Shown: one piece after another, positions 18,176 through 27,388 of the stretch
Layout: every line of letters starts with the position of its first letter
How positions within the stretch are numbered: position 1 is the stretch's first letter
Position numbers and translations under genes: made by a program
NCBI GenBank assembly: GCA_002162765.1
Contig: MAAR01000011.1
Coordinates: forward strand, 1 to 64,000
Direction of reading: 5' to 3'
From: Flavobacteriales bacterium 34_180_T64
GTDB lineage: Bacteria > Bacteroidota > Bacteroidia > Flavobacteriales > Flavobacteriaceae
DNA length: 64,000 nucleotides
The notes under the pieces: model-generated
Databases searched by the model: none
Told to the model about the DNA's origin: nothing
Seen by the model: the letters and a program-made list of their open reading frames with translations, nothing else

Positions 18176-18870
18176 ATTATAGCAATATAAAAGTAATTGG
18201 CTTTGATGCCGATGATACACTTTGGGTAAACGAAACTTATTTTCGTGAAGCCGAGCTGGAATTTGCACGATTATTATCAAATTATGAAACGCCTAATAAA
18301 ATTGATCAAGAGTTGTTTAAAATGGAAATGAAAAACCTTCCATTATATGGGTATGGTGTGAAGGGATTTATACTATCAATGGTCGAGATGGCACTAGAAT
18401 TATCAAATCAGAACGTTGCTCCTTCAACCTTAGAAGCAATACTAAATATTGGTAAAGATATGCTCAATAAGCCAGTAGAACTTTTAGATGGTGTAGAGGA
18501 AGTACTTAAATCGTTTTCTGAAAATTATAGGCTAATTCTTGTCACTAAAGGAGATTTGTTAGATCAAGAACGCAAATTGGAGAAATCTGGTTTAACAGAT
18601 TATTTTCATCATATAGAAGTGTTAAGTGATAAAAAAGAAGATAATTATTCTAATTTATTGAATCATTTAGATATAAAACCCTCTGAATTTTTGATGATCG
18701 GTAATTCTCTGAAATCGGATATATTACCTCTTATTAGTATTAAAGCACATGCTATTCATGTTCCATTTCATACCACATGGCAACATGAATTGGTCTCAGA
18801 AAATGAATCAAATAATAAGGATTATAAAACCATTAACAGTTTATTAGAACTAAAACCAATTTTAAATTAA
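18166..18870 (+). CDS. HAD-superfamily hydrolase
   Basis: This 234-residue HAD phosphatase has motif I FDADDTLW (nucleophile Asp14, acid/base Asp16), motif II LVTKGD near residue 125, a lysine further on and motif [11 protein letters not shown] near 177. A helical C1 cap lies between about residues 20 and 95. Its ATG overlaps the kdsB stop by 10 bp, so the two are translationally coupled. In this context it could dephosphorylate a Kdo precursor. It does not, however, look like the capless KdsC family, and HAD specificity cannot be read from sequence. It could also be a general sugar or nucleotide phosphatase. Confidence 0.8.
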   Translation: MEINYSNIKVIGFDADDTLWVNETYFREAELEFARLLSNYETPNKIDQELFKMEMKNLPLYGYGVKGFILSMVEMALELSNQNVAPSTLEAILNIGKDMLNKPVELLDGVEEVLKSFSENYRLILVTKGDLLDQERKLEKSGLTDYFHHIEVLSDKKEDNYSNLLNHLDIKPSEFLMIGNSLKSDILPLISIKAHAIHVPFHTTWQHELVSENESNNKDYKTINSLLELKPILN

Positions 18871-18873
18871 TTA

Positions 18874-19491
18874 ATGGAAGTGATTGATGTAAATACGTGG
18901 AAAAGAAAACAGCATTTTGAACATTTTAGTTCAATGGCAGATCCGTATTTTGGAGTCACAATCCCATTTGACGTTACCAATGCACATAAATTATCAAAAG
19001 CACTTAATGTTAGTTTTTTTGGTGTGTATTTGCATGATTGTATGAAAGCAATTAATGATGTTGATGCACTTAAACTAAGAGTTGAAAACGATGAAATTGT
19101 TAAATATGATACAATACATGCGTCAGCAACTTTAATGCGAGCTGATAATACATTTGCATTATCTTATATTCGTTATAGTACAGATATTAATGAGTTTATT
19201 CATAATATTGATGCAGAGAAATTACGAATATTAAATACAAATGATTTTTATCCACCAGAAAATAAATTAGATTGCATTCATTGTTCAGCTTTACCATGGG
19301 TTAATTTCACTGGACATAAAGAAGCTGTTTCTGGAAATTTTGATACCGTTCCTAAATTAGCATTTAGTAAAACGGTTGAATCAAAAGATACATTAGAAAT
19401 GAATGTAGCAATTTATGCTAATCATGCTTTGGTTGATGGTTATGATGTTGGCATGTTTGCTGAAAAATTTCAACAATATTTGAATAAATAG
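18874..19491 (+). CDS. Chloramphenicol acetyltransferase-like acyltransferase
   Basis: This 205-residue protein follows the CAT fold. It has the entry motif WKRKQHFEHFSSM, a HASATLMRAD-like core, and the C-terminal catalytic motif NHALVDGYDVG (His184, Asp188). Classical CAT has two adjacent histidines (HHxxxDG); here the first is asparagine while the catalytic one is kept. The protein is slightly shorter than resistance enzymes. Many such chromosomal homologues do not act on chloramphenicol. It starts 3 bp after the HAD gene and precedes kdnB, which points to acylation of an envelope sugar or a general acetyl-CoA-dependent reaction. The substrate is unknown. Confidence 0.75.
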   Translation: MEVIDVNTWKRKQHFEHFSSMADPYFGVTIPFDVTNAHKLSKALNVSFFGVYLHDCMKAINDVDALKLRVENDEIVKYDTIHASATLMRADNTFALSYIRYSTDINEFIHNIDAEKLRILNTNDFYPPENKLDCIHCSALPWVNFTGHKEAVSGNFDTVPKLAFSKTVESKDTLEMNVAIYANHALVDGYDVGMFAEKFQQYLNK

Positions 19492-19539
19492 AAAGGTATA
19501 ACCAACTATGTTTTTAATTTTGCTAAAGAAGACGAGTAA

Positions 19540-20622
19540 ATGAAATATAAAAATTATCCAATGGTGTCCAGAATTATATTTGGACGAGGCAGTTTTAATC
19601 AGTTATCGGATATTATTTCTCCAAAACGATTAAATGTTAAAGCACCATTTATTTTTTTAGTTGATGATGTGTTTAAAGGTAATTCATGGATGACCTCTAG
19701 AATCCCTTTGTCATATGCAGACCAATTGATATATGTTTCTGCAAATGAAGAACCTAAAACATCTCAAGTTGACGAATTGGTTGAACAGATTATAGTATCT
19801 CATAAAGACAGACCTTCTGGGATTATTGGAATTGGAGGAGGAACTATTTTAGACTTAGCTAAGGCTGTTTCTATAATGATAACTAATAAAGGTGAAGCTA
19901 AAGATTACCAAGGTTGGGATTTGGTAAAAAACCCAGCCATATTTCATGTTGGTGTGCCTACAATTTCTGGTACTGGAGCTGAAGTGTCAAGAACTACTGT
20001 ATTGACAGGTCCTGATAAAAAATTAGGAATCAACTCTGATTACACGCCTTTTGATCAAGTTATTTTAGATCCTGAACTAACTAAAGATGTCCCTAAAGAT
20101 CAGTGGTTTTATACTGGAATGGATTGCTATATCCATTGCATTGAATCTTTGAATGGAACCTATCTTAATGCTTTTAGTAAATCTTATGGAGAAAAAGCAT
20201 ATGAGTTATGTACGGAGATTTTTGTTAATGGAAATTTATCAGATCAAGATTCACAGGATAAGTTAATGATGGCTTCTTGGCATGGAGGTATGAGTATTGC
20301 TTATTCTCAAGTTGGTGTTGCACATGCCATGAGCTATGGGTTATCGTACCTTTTAGGTACTAAACATGGTATCGGAAATTGTATCGTTTTTGATCATTTG
20401 GAAGAGTTCTATCCTGAAGGCGTAAAGCTATTTAAGCAAATGAAAGCGAATCATCAAATTAGTCTTCCACAAGGTATTTGTGCCGATTTAGATGACAGTC
20501 AATTTGATATTATGATTGACGTTGCTCTTGGATTAGAACCGCTATGGGAAAATGCAATTGGTAAAAAATGGAAACAAGTTATTACTAGAGATAAGCTAAA
20601 AGCATTATACCAAAAAATGTAA
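19540..20622 (+). CDS. kdnB: KdnB-type 3-deoxy-manno-octulosonate 8-oxidase (iron-containing alcohol dehydrogenase family)
   Basis: KdnB oxidises the C8 hydroxyl of Kdo to an aldehyde, the first step to 8-amino-Kdo in Shewanella lipopolysaccharide. The 360-residue protein has the nucleotide-binding GIGGGTILDLAKA near 96-108 and PTISGTGAEVSRT near 143. A full metal site is present: Asp195, His199 (DCYIHCIE), His262 (VAHAMSYG) and His276 (TKHGIGN). It resembles my memory of S. oneidensis KdnB over its whole length (for example KNPA, SDYTPFDQ, DQWFYTGMDCYIHC) more than generic alcohol dehydrogenases. It lies in the kdsB block. The partner aminotransferase KdnA is not in the window, so the final product is open. 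Confidence 0.8.
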   Translation: MKYKNYPMVSRIIFGRGSFNQLSDIISPKRLNVKAPFIFLVDDVFKGNSWMTSRIPLSYADQLIYVSANEEPKTSQVDELVEQIIVSHKDRPSGIIGIGGGTILDLAKAVSIMITNKGEAKDYQGWDLVKNPAIFHVGVPTISGTGAEVSRTTVLTGPDKKLGINSDYTPFDQVILDPELTKDVPKDQWFYTGMDCYIHCIESLNGTYLNAFSKSYGEKAYELCTEIFVNGNLSDQDSQDKLMMASWHGGMSIAYSQVGVAHAMSYGLSYLLGTKHGIGNCIVFDHLEEFYPEGVKLFKQMKANHQISLPQGICADLDDSQFDIMIDVALGLEPLWENAIGKKWKQVITRDKLKALYQKM

Positions 20623-20625
20623 GCG

Positions 20626-21174
20626 ATGCAATGGTTGGCTAAATTTATCTATTTTAAACTCCTCGGTTGGAAAGTGGTTGGCAATACTACCATGTCTGTA
20701 AATACTATAAAAAAAGCAATAATAATAGCAGTACCTCATACCAGTTGGCATGACTTTTTTATAGGGATTCTTCTTCGGAAGGTTTTAAATATTAAAACTA
20801 ATTTTATTGCTAAAAAGGAATTATTCACTGGCCCTATAGGATGGTATTTGCGTTCTATTGGGGGCGCTCCTATTAATAGACAAAATAAAGAAAATAAAGT
20901 TGAAGCCATTGCAAAATTGTTTAGAGATCGCGATGAGTTCAGAATGACCTTGGCGCCAGAAGGGACGCGAAAAAAAGTAGCCGAGTGGCGTACTGGATTT
21001 TACTACATTGCTAAAGCTGCAAAAGTGCCTATTATTATGTTTACCTTAGACTTTAAAAACAAGCAAAATAATATTTCTGAACCGTTTTATCCAACTGATG
21101 ATATGGAAGCCGATTTTAGATTTATGAAAAGCTTTTATAAAGGTGTAGTCGGAAAAATCACTGAATATTCATAA
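20626..21174 (+). CDS. 1-acyl-glycerol-3-phosphate acyltransferase family protein (PlsC-like)
   Basis: This 182-residue acyltransferase has the HX4D catalytic motif (His38 to Asp43, HTSWHD), a GAPINRQ block near 83-89 and the phosphate-binding EGTR box (Glu112 to Arg115). It is shorter than PlsC and has only a weak N-terminal hydrophobic stretch. It belongs to the short lysophospholipid or glycerol-phosphate acyltransferase-like group. It starts 3 bp after kdnB and is the last gene of the plus-strand run. The block as a whole therefore joins sugar activation, sugar modification and acylation, which suits lipid A or another envelope glycolipid. The exact acceptor is unknown. Its stop lies one base from the end of the convergent AhpD-like gene. 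Confidence 0.82.
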   Translation: MQWLAKFIYFKLLGWKVVGNTTMSVNTIKKAIIIAVPHTSWHDFFIGILLRKVLNIKTNFIAKKELFTGPIGWYLRSIGGAPINRQNKENKVEAIAKLFRDRDEFRMTLAPEGTRKKVAEWRTGFYYIAKAAKVPIIMFTLDFKNKQNNISEPFYPTDDMEADFRFMKSFYKGVVGKITEYS

Positions 21175-21175
21175 A

Positions 21176-21781
21176 TTATTCATGATTCCAAGCAGTGTCA
21201 TTGTCTTTGTTTTTTGGAGATAATCCTAATATTTCATTCTCAGTATTAACTCCTAATCCTAAAACGGTTCGATTGGCATAATTAAAATAAGCTACAACCT
21301 GATTTACCTCTAATATTTCGCCATCAGTTATCCCTAAAGATTTCAGCAAAGTTATATCTGCTTCAGATAAACTATCGGGTTTTAAAGTGAGGGTTTTGGC
21401 ATAATTGGATAATGCCATTTCTTGATCATTTAAAATTTCACTTAATGTATCGTCTTCTATATGGCGGTGTAAAGCACTTGATTTTTTATCATCTTCTAAA
21501 AAACGCTTCATGCCTTCAAAATGATGCTTATAACAATACTCGCAGTTATTAATATAACTGGTATAAGTTCCAAGGAATTCAAGAAACCAATTTGGAAACG
21601 TATTGCTAGAATGGTGTAACGTACTTTTATAAAGACTCATATGTCCTGTAAGTGTATGCGGACGTAAACTGTGTATACTAAGTACGTTATTAATTTGATT
21701 GTTTGGGCCTTTTATTTTAGTGTAAATGGCTTTTAATTTTCCTGAGGCTTCCTCAAATGGAATCACTTTTATCCAACTCAT
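21176..21781 (-). CDS. AhpD-like peroxidase-related protein (carboxymuconolactone decarboxylase family)
   Basis: This 201-residue all-helical protein has the family's redox motif CEYCYKHH near residues 77-84, i.e. a CxxC followed by histidine, as in AhpD-type thiol peroxidase partners. The N-terminal SWIKVIPFEEASGKLKAIYTKI segment and NNVLSIHSLRPHTL match the group of uncharacterised peroxidase-related enzymes. It has no signal peptide and should be cytosolic. It is transcribed alone. Its 3' end is one base from the end of the convergent acyltransferase gene, with no terminator between. The reducing partner is unknown. Confidence 0.8.
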   Translation of the reverse strand: MSWIKVIPFEEASGKLKAIYTKIKGPNNQINNVLSIHSLRPHTLTGHMSLYKSTLHHSSNTFPNWFLEFLGTYTSYINNCEYCYKHHFEGMKRFLEDDKKSSALHRHIEDDTLSEILNDQEMALSNYAKTLTLKPDSLSEADITLLKSLGITDGEILEVNQVVAYFNYANRTVLGLGVNTENEILGLSPKNKDNDTAWNHE

Positions 21782-21935
21782 AATCTATTTTAAAGTTAAA
21801 ATTAAAGAATAATTTTGTTTAAAAAGGAATGTATCTAAGTTAAGTGGCATAGATTTTGAGATTAATATTATGTATTCAGTGACTGAAACATAAAGTAAAC
21901 TATAGAGTCCCTAAAAAGAAACAGTCATGACTACA

Positions 21936-21980
21936 TATTAAAAAAGCTACTTCACATCACATGAAGTAGCTTTTTTAATA
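21936..21980. terminator. Terminator of the zinc metalloprotease gene
   Basis: AAAAAAGCTACTTCA pairs with TGAAGTAGCTTTTTT around a short loop (about 21940-21976). On the minus strand it follows the metalloprotease stop with a T-run. Confidence 0.8.
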
Positions 21981-21997
21981 ACACTAATTTTGAAAAA

Positions 21998-24595
21998 TTA
22001 CTTGATCTCTTTTAATGAATTATCTATTAGAGTTCTTAAATGTTGTTTATGAGCTCTAGAAGACACATCTCCTGATGGCGCAGCCATAGTTCTTATTTTC
22101 TTTAAATTATATAAGGCCATAGATTTAGCAGTATGTGTAAATCTTCCAGATTGTTTGCTTGTAAGCATATCAATTAAACCATTCGTATACTCTAACTGTA
22201 AATTTTGTCTGAATGAATTTACATTACTATAGATGTCAGCTTTAAAGATAGCATTATTTAAATCTGTCATAAAAGCAGAAAGCTTGTATTCATTTCCATA
22301 AAGTTCACTATCCGTTATTCTTTGTAATGTATTTGGATGTAAGATATGTCTTAAAACATTACGTTGATACCTTAACACTTGTGCATGAATTTTTGGATCT
22401 TCAGAACGAGCAAAAAAGTTGAAACCTCTACGCTGCATTGCAAGATAATTAAACAAATCACTTGGTGTGTTAAAAGCGTCAGGAGCAAAAATATACTTAC
22501 TTAATGCGTTCATTGCTCTTTTTTGATCTTCTAAACTAACTGGCGTATAAGGTTGCGTTCCACCAGCTTGTCCTGCCATAGCTCTATCAACATAAACACC
22601 TCCAATATATCTTGAAATGATGTTTCCTGCACCTGCTCTTTGACCACTTAAAAGGTAATAAATACGTCTTAACTCCTGGTATGATTCACCTGTTTTTGCA
22701 AACTTAGTTTTAACATCTTTCATCATACCTGTCGCCATTTCAATACGATCAATAGAATAACCAATTGCATCGTTAGATAAATCACTTACGTTTACTCTAG
22801 GATCCATCGCTTTTCCAGGAGATCGCATATCATCAGCATCGTTACCAAAAATTAATTCTGGACGCGTTGATTGGTTTAATAATGCAATTTCTTCACCTTT
22901 ATTTTTAAATGGTGTATAACCATATTGAATTGCCCATACGTCATAAGGACCAACAGCAGTATCATAATATTGACCTTGTTTACTTCTATCTGTAGTTAAG
23001 TTAATACCTGCATAGTCCATAACAGAACCAGTTAAGCATTTACCTTCAATAAACGCTGCATCAGCAAGTTGCTCAGGAGAGAACAATTGACTGGCTTTCA
23101 TGTTATGATTTAATCCTAAAGTATGTCCAACCTCGTGCATTATTAATGCTATCATACCTTCCTTTTTCATACGTTCCATTTCCCATTCTGAAGCTCCAGC
23201 TGCTGCAAGCACAGCCTTACCAAACATCGTGTTTTCATGCATCACATGACCTAAAGAACATAACATTTGGTTATCTTGTAAATATTGAGAAGGATCAAAT
23301 TCGGCTTCATTCGCTGCTAATGAATAAACTCTATCAATAAACACACGATTTGTAAAATGTGCAAATTCTAACATAATATCTGCACCTAATGTTTGTCCAG
23401 TTTTTGGATTTACAAAATGCGGTCCGTAACCACCCCATGGAGCTCTTGGTGAGGATGTCCATCTTAAAACATTATATCTCAAATCTCCAGCATCCCAATC
23501 GGCATCGTCTGGTTGCATTTTAACCGCCATTGCGTTACTGAATCCAGCCTTTTCAAAAGCTTTGTTCCATTCTAACACACCTTTAGTGATTGTTTCTCTC
23601 CATTCGACTGGTGTTGTATTTTCCATCCACCAAGTTATTGGTTCAACAGGATCAGAAATAGCAGCATTTGGATCCTTTTTAACTAAGTGCCATCTGTGAA
23701 TCAAATCTCTGTAAGGAGCTGAACTATTAGATGTTTGATCGTTAACTTGAGTAGTAAAATATCCAACTCTGGGGTCATCAAATCGTGGTTCAAAATCATT
23801 TTCTGGCATATTCAATAAACTATGAAATACTTTGATGCTCACGTTACGACCATCGGTAACGGCATTAGAACCACCATTCAATACAGAAGGTTTTGAATAT
23901 ACATACTCAACTTCCATGTTGGTATTCTCTTCATAATTTTTAATCGCTCTAATTTTTGATTTTGTTTTATCAAGATTTCCAAGCGTAAATGACATTGGAG
24001 ACTGTCCAGGGAATCGTGGACGCTTAATTTGAGCAAGCGTTTCCTTTAAGAATAGACCGTCGGCTTTAATTAAATAGTGTCCTTTCTCTTTGTCATGTGC
24101 TTCAATTTTCACACTTGCCATGATGCCTTCACTAATATTTGCATCTTTAGCTTTAGATAGAGCGTTATCAGGGTCAAAATAGAATGAGTTGTTTTGAGTA
24201 GCGAATTCAATTTTGTCAAAATATTTTTTGACCTTAAACACTTTAGATCCAGCATATACACCTCTGAGTGCTCCTGCATCGATAACACCATCACCAATTT
24301 GTACAAAATGAATGAATTCTTTATCGATCTGATCTTCAGTAACAATCATTTGCATCGATCCGTTAATAGTATCTTGATAAATAGTAAATAAACCTTCTAT
24401 CTTTTTACTTTTCTTGACTAAATCGCTTATTGATTTAGTCTTTGGTTTTTCTGGTGGTTTTGGTGTAGAACTTTCTGTTTTGTCCTTCTTCCTTTTGTTT
24501 TTACGTTGTGCTTCTGCGTTTTGCGGCATAAGAAAAGCACATAAAACAAGGGCCATTGTAAGATATTTAATGGCAGTTGGTTTTTGAATTTTCAT
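21998..24595 (-). CDS. Large zinc-dependent metalloprotease (DUF5117/DUF5118 family)
   Basis: This 865-residue exported protein has a signal peptide ending in NAEAQ near residue 29, followed by a lysine-rich linker (RKNKRKKDKTE). A DUF5118-like segment and the DUF5117 domain lie before the metzincin zinc site HEVGHTLGLNHN (residues 487-497, an HExxHxxGxxH motif). SVMDYAGI near 530 is the Met-turn. It should act in the periplasm or at the outer membrane. No T9SS sorting domain is seen at the C-terminus. It is a single-gene unit with its own strong terminator. Natural substrates are unknown for this family, which is widespread in Bacteroidota. Confidence 0.88.
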   Translation of the reverse strand: MKIQKPTAIKYLTMALVLCAFLMPQNAEAQRKNKRKKDKTESSTPKPPEKPKTKSISDLVKKSKKIEGLFTIYQDTINGSMQMIVTEDQIDKEFIHFVQIGDGVIDAGALRGVYAGSKVFKVKKYFDKIEFATQNNSFYFDPDNALSKAKDANISEGIMASVKIEAHDKEKGHYLIKADGLFLKETLAQIKRPRFPGQSPMSFTLGNLDKTKSKIRAIKNYEENTNMEVEYVYSKPSVLNGGSNAVTDGRNVSIKVFHSLLNMPENDFEPRFDDPRVGYFTTQVNDQTSNSSAPYRDLIHRWHLVKKDPNAAISDPVEPITWWMENTTPVEWRETITKGVLEWNKAFEKAGFSNAMAVKMQPDDADWDAGDLRYNVLRWTSSPRAPWGGYGPHFVNPKTGQTLGADIMLEFAHFTNRVFIDRVYSLAANEAEFDPSQYLQDNQMLCSLGHVMHENTMFGKAVLAAAGASEWEMERMKKEGMIALIMHEVGHTLGLNHNMKASQLFSPEQLADAAFIEGKCLTGSVMDYAGINLTTDRSKQGQYYDTAVGPYDVWAIQYGYTPFKNKGEEIALLNQSTRPELIFGNDADDMRSPGKAMDPRVNVSDLSNDAIGYSIDRIEMATGMMKDVKTKFAKTGESYQELRRIYYLLSGQRAGAGNIISRYIGGVYVDRAMAGQAGGTQPYTPVSLEDQKRAMNALSKYIFAPDAFNTPSDLFNYLAMQRRGFNFFARSEDPKIHAQVLRYQRNVLRHILHPNTLQRITDSELYGNEYKLSAFMTDLNNAIFKADIYSNVNSFRQNLQLEYTNGLIDMLTSKQSGRFTHTAKSMALYNLKKIRTMAAPSGDVSSRAHKQHLRTLIDNSLKEIK

Positions 24596-24698
24596 AATGT
24601 AGTAAATAGTTTAAAGTGAATTGCTTATATAAGCATTGGTTGAAGCGACTAATATAGAAAATATCAAAAGGAAATTTTTAAAATGAAATGTTAAAATA

Positions 24699-25070
24699 CT
24701 AAATCGCTTGGCCAAACATGATTCGATGACCGTCAATAGTTCGAATAGAAAACTCTCGTTGTTTCCATTCTTTATCTGCCATTTCCGAAATTATTTCTAC
24801 CTTTTTTGCTTTAAATTCAATATATAATGCATCAATGCTAATTACTTCGATATATGCGAAATAGGAGTGATTCTTAGTTTCAAAAGCAGAGCTGTCATCT
24901 GGACATTCTCCCAGCATAATAAAAAAGGCTTCTCGTTTTAAAAAATGCCAACCACTTCCTGACCAAACAGATTCGAATCCTAATTGCTCTTCATAATAAG
25001 CAACAGATTTCTCTAAGTTCTTAACAGCTAAAACATGACGTGTTCCATTGATAGTTGTTTTAGAATTCAT
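24699..25070 (-). CDS. VOC (glyoxalase/bleomycin-resistance) family protein
   Basis: This 123-residue protein has the paired beta-alpha-beta-beta-beta modules of the VOC fold. Module one begins HVLAVKNLEKSVAYYEEQLGF, and module two ends with RTIDGHRIMFG. Most members bind a metal between two protomers and act on small ring compounds or as resistance proteins; nothing here fixes the substrate. It lies 11 bp after the NTF2-like gene on the same strand, so they probably share a message. Confidence 0.75.
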   Translation of the reverse strand: MNSKTTINGTRHVLAVKNLEKSVAYYEEQLGFESVWSGSGWHFLKREAFFIMLGECPDDSSAFETKNHSYFAYIEVISIDALYIEFKAKKVEIISEMADKEWKQREFSIRTIDGHRIMFGQAI

Positions 25071-25081
25071 TACTAAAGTTG

Positions 25082-25546
25082 TTATTGTTTAGATTCAAAC
25101 TTAGAGAGTAAAGCATTAGTTTGACCTTGTAATTTAGTTTTGAAGAACGACGTCCCACCAAGTAAAAACCCCTTGAAGCCTATAGCTTGTTTTGCCCAAT
25201 TATGTAAATCAAAATGATCTATATGATTAATGATTTTACCATCTTTAAATTCAAATGTAGCATCAATCTTGTTATGTACTGAGCGTCCAGTTTTACTGAA
25301 GTTATAAAAAGCTTCCCAATGGGCAGAACCTTTCTTTTCGTCAGCTTCAATTTTAGAGAATTTAACATCAAATGTATTCCCTTTTTGGGATGCACATAAC
25401 ATTCGCCACATGTTTTTTGCTTTTTCACCTTTTAGAATTCCAAAAGCGGGATCTTCAAAAATAATATCGTGATGATAACATGAAATCATGGTTTCAGCAT
25501 CCAAATTGTTAAAGGCTGTGTAAAATGTTTTAATTAGTATTTTCAT
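25082..25546 (-). CDS. NTF2-like / SnoaL family protein
   Basis: This 154-residue protein has the cone-shaped NTF2 fold pattern. An N-terminal helix (FYTAFNNLDAETMISCYHHD) is followed by FEDPAFGILKGEKAKNMW, then curved strands (GSAHWEAFYNFSKTGRSV, ATFEFKDGKIINHIDHFDLHNW). Members include polyketide cyclases, isomerases and proteins of unknown role; the family signature HFDLHNWA is clear. It has no signal peptide. It is coupled to the VOC gene 11 bp downstream. The ligand is unknown. Confidence 0.75.
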   Translation of the reverse strand: MKILIKTFYTAFNNLDAETMISCYHHDIIFEDPAFGILKGEKAKNMWRMLCASQKGNTFDVKFSKIEADEKKGSAHWEAFYNFSKTGRSVHNKIDATFEFKDGKIINHIDHFDLHNWAKQAIGFKGFLLGGTSFFKTKLQGQTNALLSKFESKQ

Positions 25547-25653
25547 TTAGTTTCAATTTGATTTCTTGAAGGAATTCGATGTTCCTAAGTTAGTAAATAG
25601 TTGATTTTGAATCTGTATATTCACGAAAAATCCCCAATTTAATGCTTTTGGAA

Positions 25654-26082
25654 TTAAATTCTAGTTAGTTCCGTTCCTTCAACCCAAAATATTTCTGGCT
25701 CATAAAATCGCAATCGATCTGGAACTATTTCTTGTGATTTGTTACGACTAGATTTTCGATCAAATCGCGCTTTCGAATTTTGAAAGTTTAGCTTGTAATT
25801 CTCATTTAGGTCATTTTCGATTAAAGTTTTAAAGTAGATAAGTTTTTGATCTGAAAACCATGTACCTCGACCATAATTATTTTCTTCAATACAGCCTTCG
25901 CATATTAGTTTTCTGTAAAAATGAAAATTGAAAGTCCCATTTTCATTAAGTGTTAAGGTGTATTTAATTTGAGCACCATCATTCATATTATAAATTGCCT
26001 GGTATATGCCAATATGTTCTGATTGAATTTGGGTTTCAATCAAGTTTGCGGACAAATAAAAGAGTAGGAGAAGGGCTTTCAT
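25654..26082 (-). CDS. Small secreted protein of unknown function (NlpE-like barrel look)
   Basis: This 142-residue protein has a short signal-like N-terminus (MKALLLLFYLSANLIE). Strands that resemble the lipocalin/NlpE type of stress or copper lipoproteins follow: GIYQAIYNMNDGAQIKYTLTLNENGTFNFHFY, then GRGTWFSDQKLIYFKT. A CEGC motif lies near residue 60. It lacks a lipobox. It is a single gene with 107 bp before the NTF2-like gene and 47 bp after SRAP. The family assignment is weak. Confidence 0.5.
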   Translation of the reverse strand: MKALLLLFYLSANLIETQIQSEHIGIYQAIYNMNDGAQIKYTLTLNENGTFNFHFYRKLICEGCIEENNYGRGTWFSDQKLIYFKTLIENDLNENYKLNFQNSKARFDRKSSRNKSQEIVPDRLRFYEPEIFWVEGTELTRI

Positions 26083-26129
26083 AGAGAATGTATTAAAGTC
26101 TAATTTAGAGAAATTATTTTAATACATTT

Positions 26130-26894
26130 TCAAAATACTAATTCGTCATAGATGAACTCTTCCACTGCGTTTTCTGTATTTCCAAGATATGTTTTACCTC
26201 TTAATCGATTTACTGTATGCGCTAATAATTCATTTTCCAGATTGGTTATTGAAACTACTTTCAATTCATCTATATCTTGTGTGCTCTTAATAGAGTTAAG
26301 CCATTTGTCCTCCATATCTTCGTTGAGAATTAATGGCATTCTTGGCCCTTTAAGCTTAGGGCTATTATGAATTTTTTTCATTAATGAATTGCCTTCACAT
26401 GTGACTATTGTAAATGTATTAGTCACACCATCTGTTTTTGGGTTGCGCCATTCAGAATAAAGCGCAGCTAAGGCCATTGAACATTTATCTTTTCTCTGAA
26501 TAAAAAAAGGATATACATTATTTTTAAAATGATGATGCTCATAAAAACCATCAACATAAATTATGCATCTATGATTTTGAGCCGATTCTCTAAATGATGG
26601 TTTTTCGAATATTGTTTCGCTTCGTGCATTTAAAGTAGTATTCCATAGCTTTTTTAATTGCTCCTTATCTCTTACCCAATGCGGAACAAGGCCCCAAGTA
26701 GCCACTTCTGGAAACTCTGGAGATCGATCTGTATAAATAAGCATATTGGGATGCGTAAATCCAGACACATGATGTAATGGCAGGTCAGTATATGGTATTA
26801 ATTTTTCAACGATCTCCTCAATGGCTTGCAAATCATTTCTTCGTTTTGCTCTTAAGAGTTGCGCTTCTAAGGTCGCTTTAATATCGTAGCACAT
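26130..26894 (-). CDS. SRAP domain protein (abasic-site processing, YedK/HMCES family)
   Basis: This 254-residue protein has every hallmark of the SRAP family, which forms a covalent bond to abasic sites in single-stranded DNA through Cys2 (MCYDI). Other active-site elements are NARSETIFEKPSF near 88-100, VDGFYEHH near 112-119 with the catalytic glutamate, and HNSPKLKGPRMP near 174-185 with the histidine. The initiator ATG at 26894 must be right because Cys2 is required. The protein protects replication forks from abasic lesions. It is not next to lexA or translesion polymerases here. Confidence 0.92.
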   Translation of the reverse strand: MCYDIKATLEAQLLRAKRRNDLQAIEEIVEKLIPYTDLPLHHVSGFTHPNMLIYTDRSPEFPEVATWGLVPHWVRDKEQLKKLWNTTLNARSETIFEKPSFRESAQNHRCIIYVDGFYEHHHFKNNVYPFFIQRKDKCSMALAALYSEWRNPKTDGVTNTFTIVTCEGNSLMKKIHNSPKLKGPRMPLILNEDMEDKWLNSIKSTQDIDELKVVSITNLENELLAHTVNRLRGKTYLGNTENAVEEFIYDELVF

Positions 26895-26918
26895 GATTTA
26901 ACTTGTAAATAAGCACTG

Positions 26919-27290
26919 TTAAATGTGTTGATCAATAAGTATTACATTCCCGTCAGGATCGTAAACAGCAAAACTAGCAGGACCGATTGAAGTTTCGTCG
27001 GCTTCGTTTTCAATTTTAATTCCTTTAGATTTCAAACTTTTTTGTATAGCTCTAACGTCATCAAAATCATCAATTGTATTGGCATCAGTATCCCAGCCTG
27101 GATTAAAGGTTAAGAGATTGTTTTCAAACATGCCTTGAAAAAGTCCAACAAGCGTGTTTTCATTTTTCATGATCAAGTAATTGTTTTCCAAATCACCAGC
27201 GAAAACCTCGAATCCTAAATTTTCATAAAATGTTTTCGATTTCTGAATGTCTTTTACATTAAGACTTATTGAGAATGCTCCTAATTTCAT
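26919..27290 (-). CDS. VOC family protein (glyoxalase-like)
   Basis: This 123-residue protein with the VOC fold begins MKLGAFSISLNVKDIQKSKTFY and includes YENLGFEVFAGDL. The second module ends FAVYDPDGNVILIDQH, the typical DPDGN turn. It differs from the other VOC gene at 24699-25070 and is not a recent copy. It is cytosolic, with substrate unknown. It lies upstream of SRAP with a 24-bp gap. Confidence 0.82.
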   Translation of the reverse strand: MKLGAFSISLNVKDIQKSKTFYENLGFEVFAGDLENNYLIMKNENTLVGLFQGMFENNLLTFNPGWDTDANTIDDFDDVRAIQKSLKSKGIKIENEADETSIGPASFAVYDPDGNVILIDQHI

Positions 27291-27388
27291 GATGTCATGT
27301 TTTAATTAACTGATACACGGTAAAATGTATGTGGTTGAAACGTATGTTACTAAATTAGGAAATAATAACGAAACAATACTCTAATTCA

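Noticed and set aside
18874..19491. Chloramphenicol resistance gene
   Set aside because: The histidine-aspartate motif is present, but the first histidine of the HH pair is asparagine, the gene sits in an envelope-sugar block, and such homologues often lack resistance activity.
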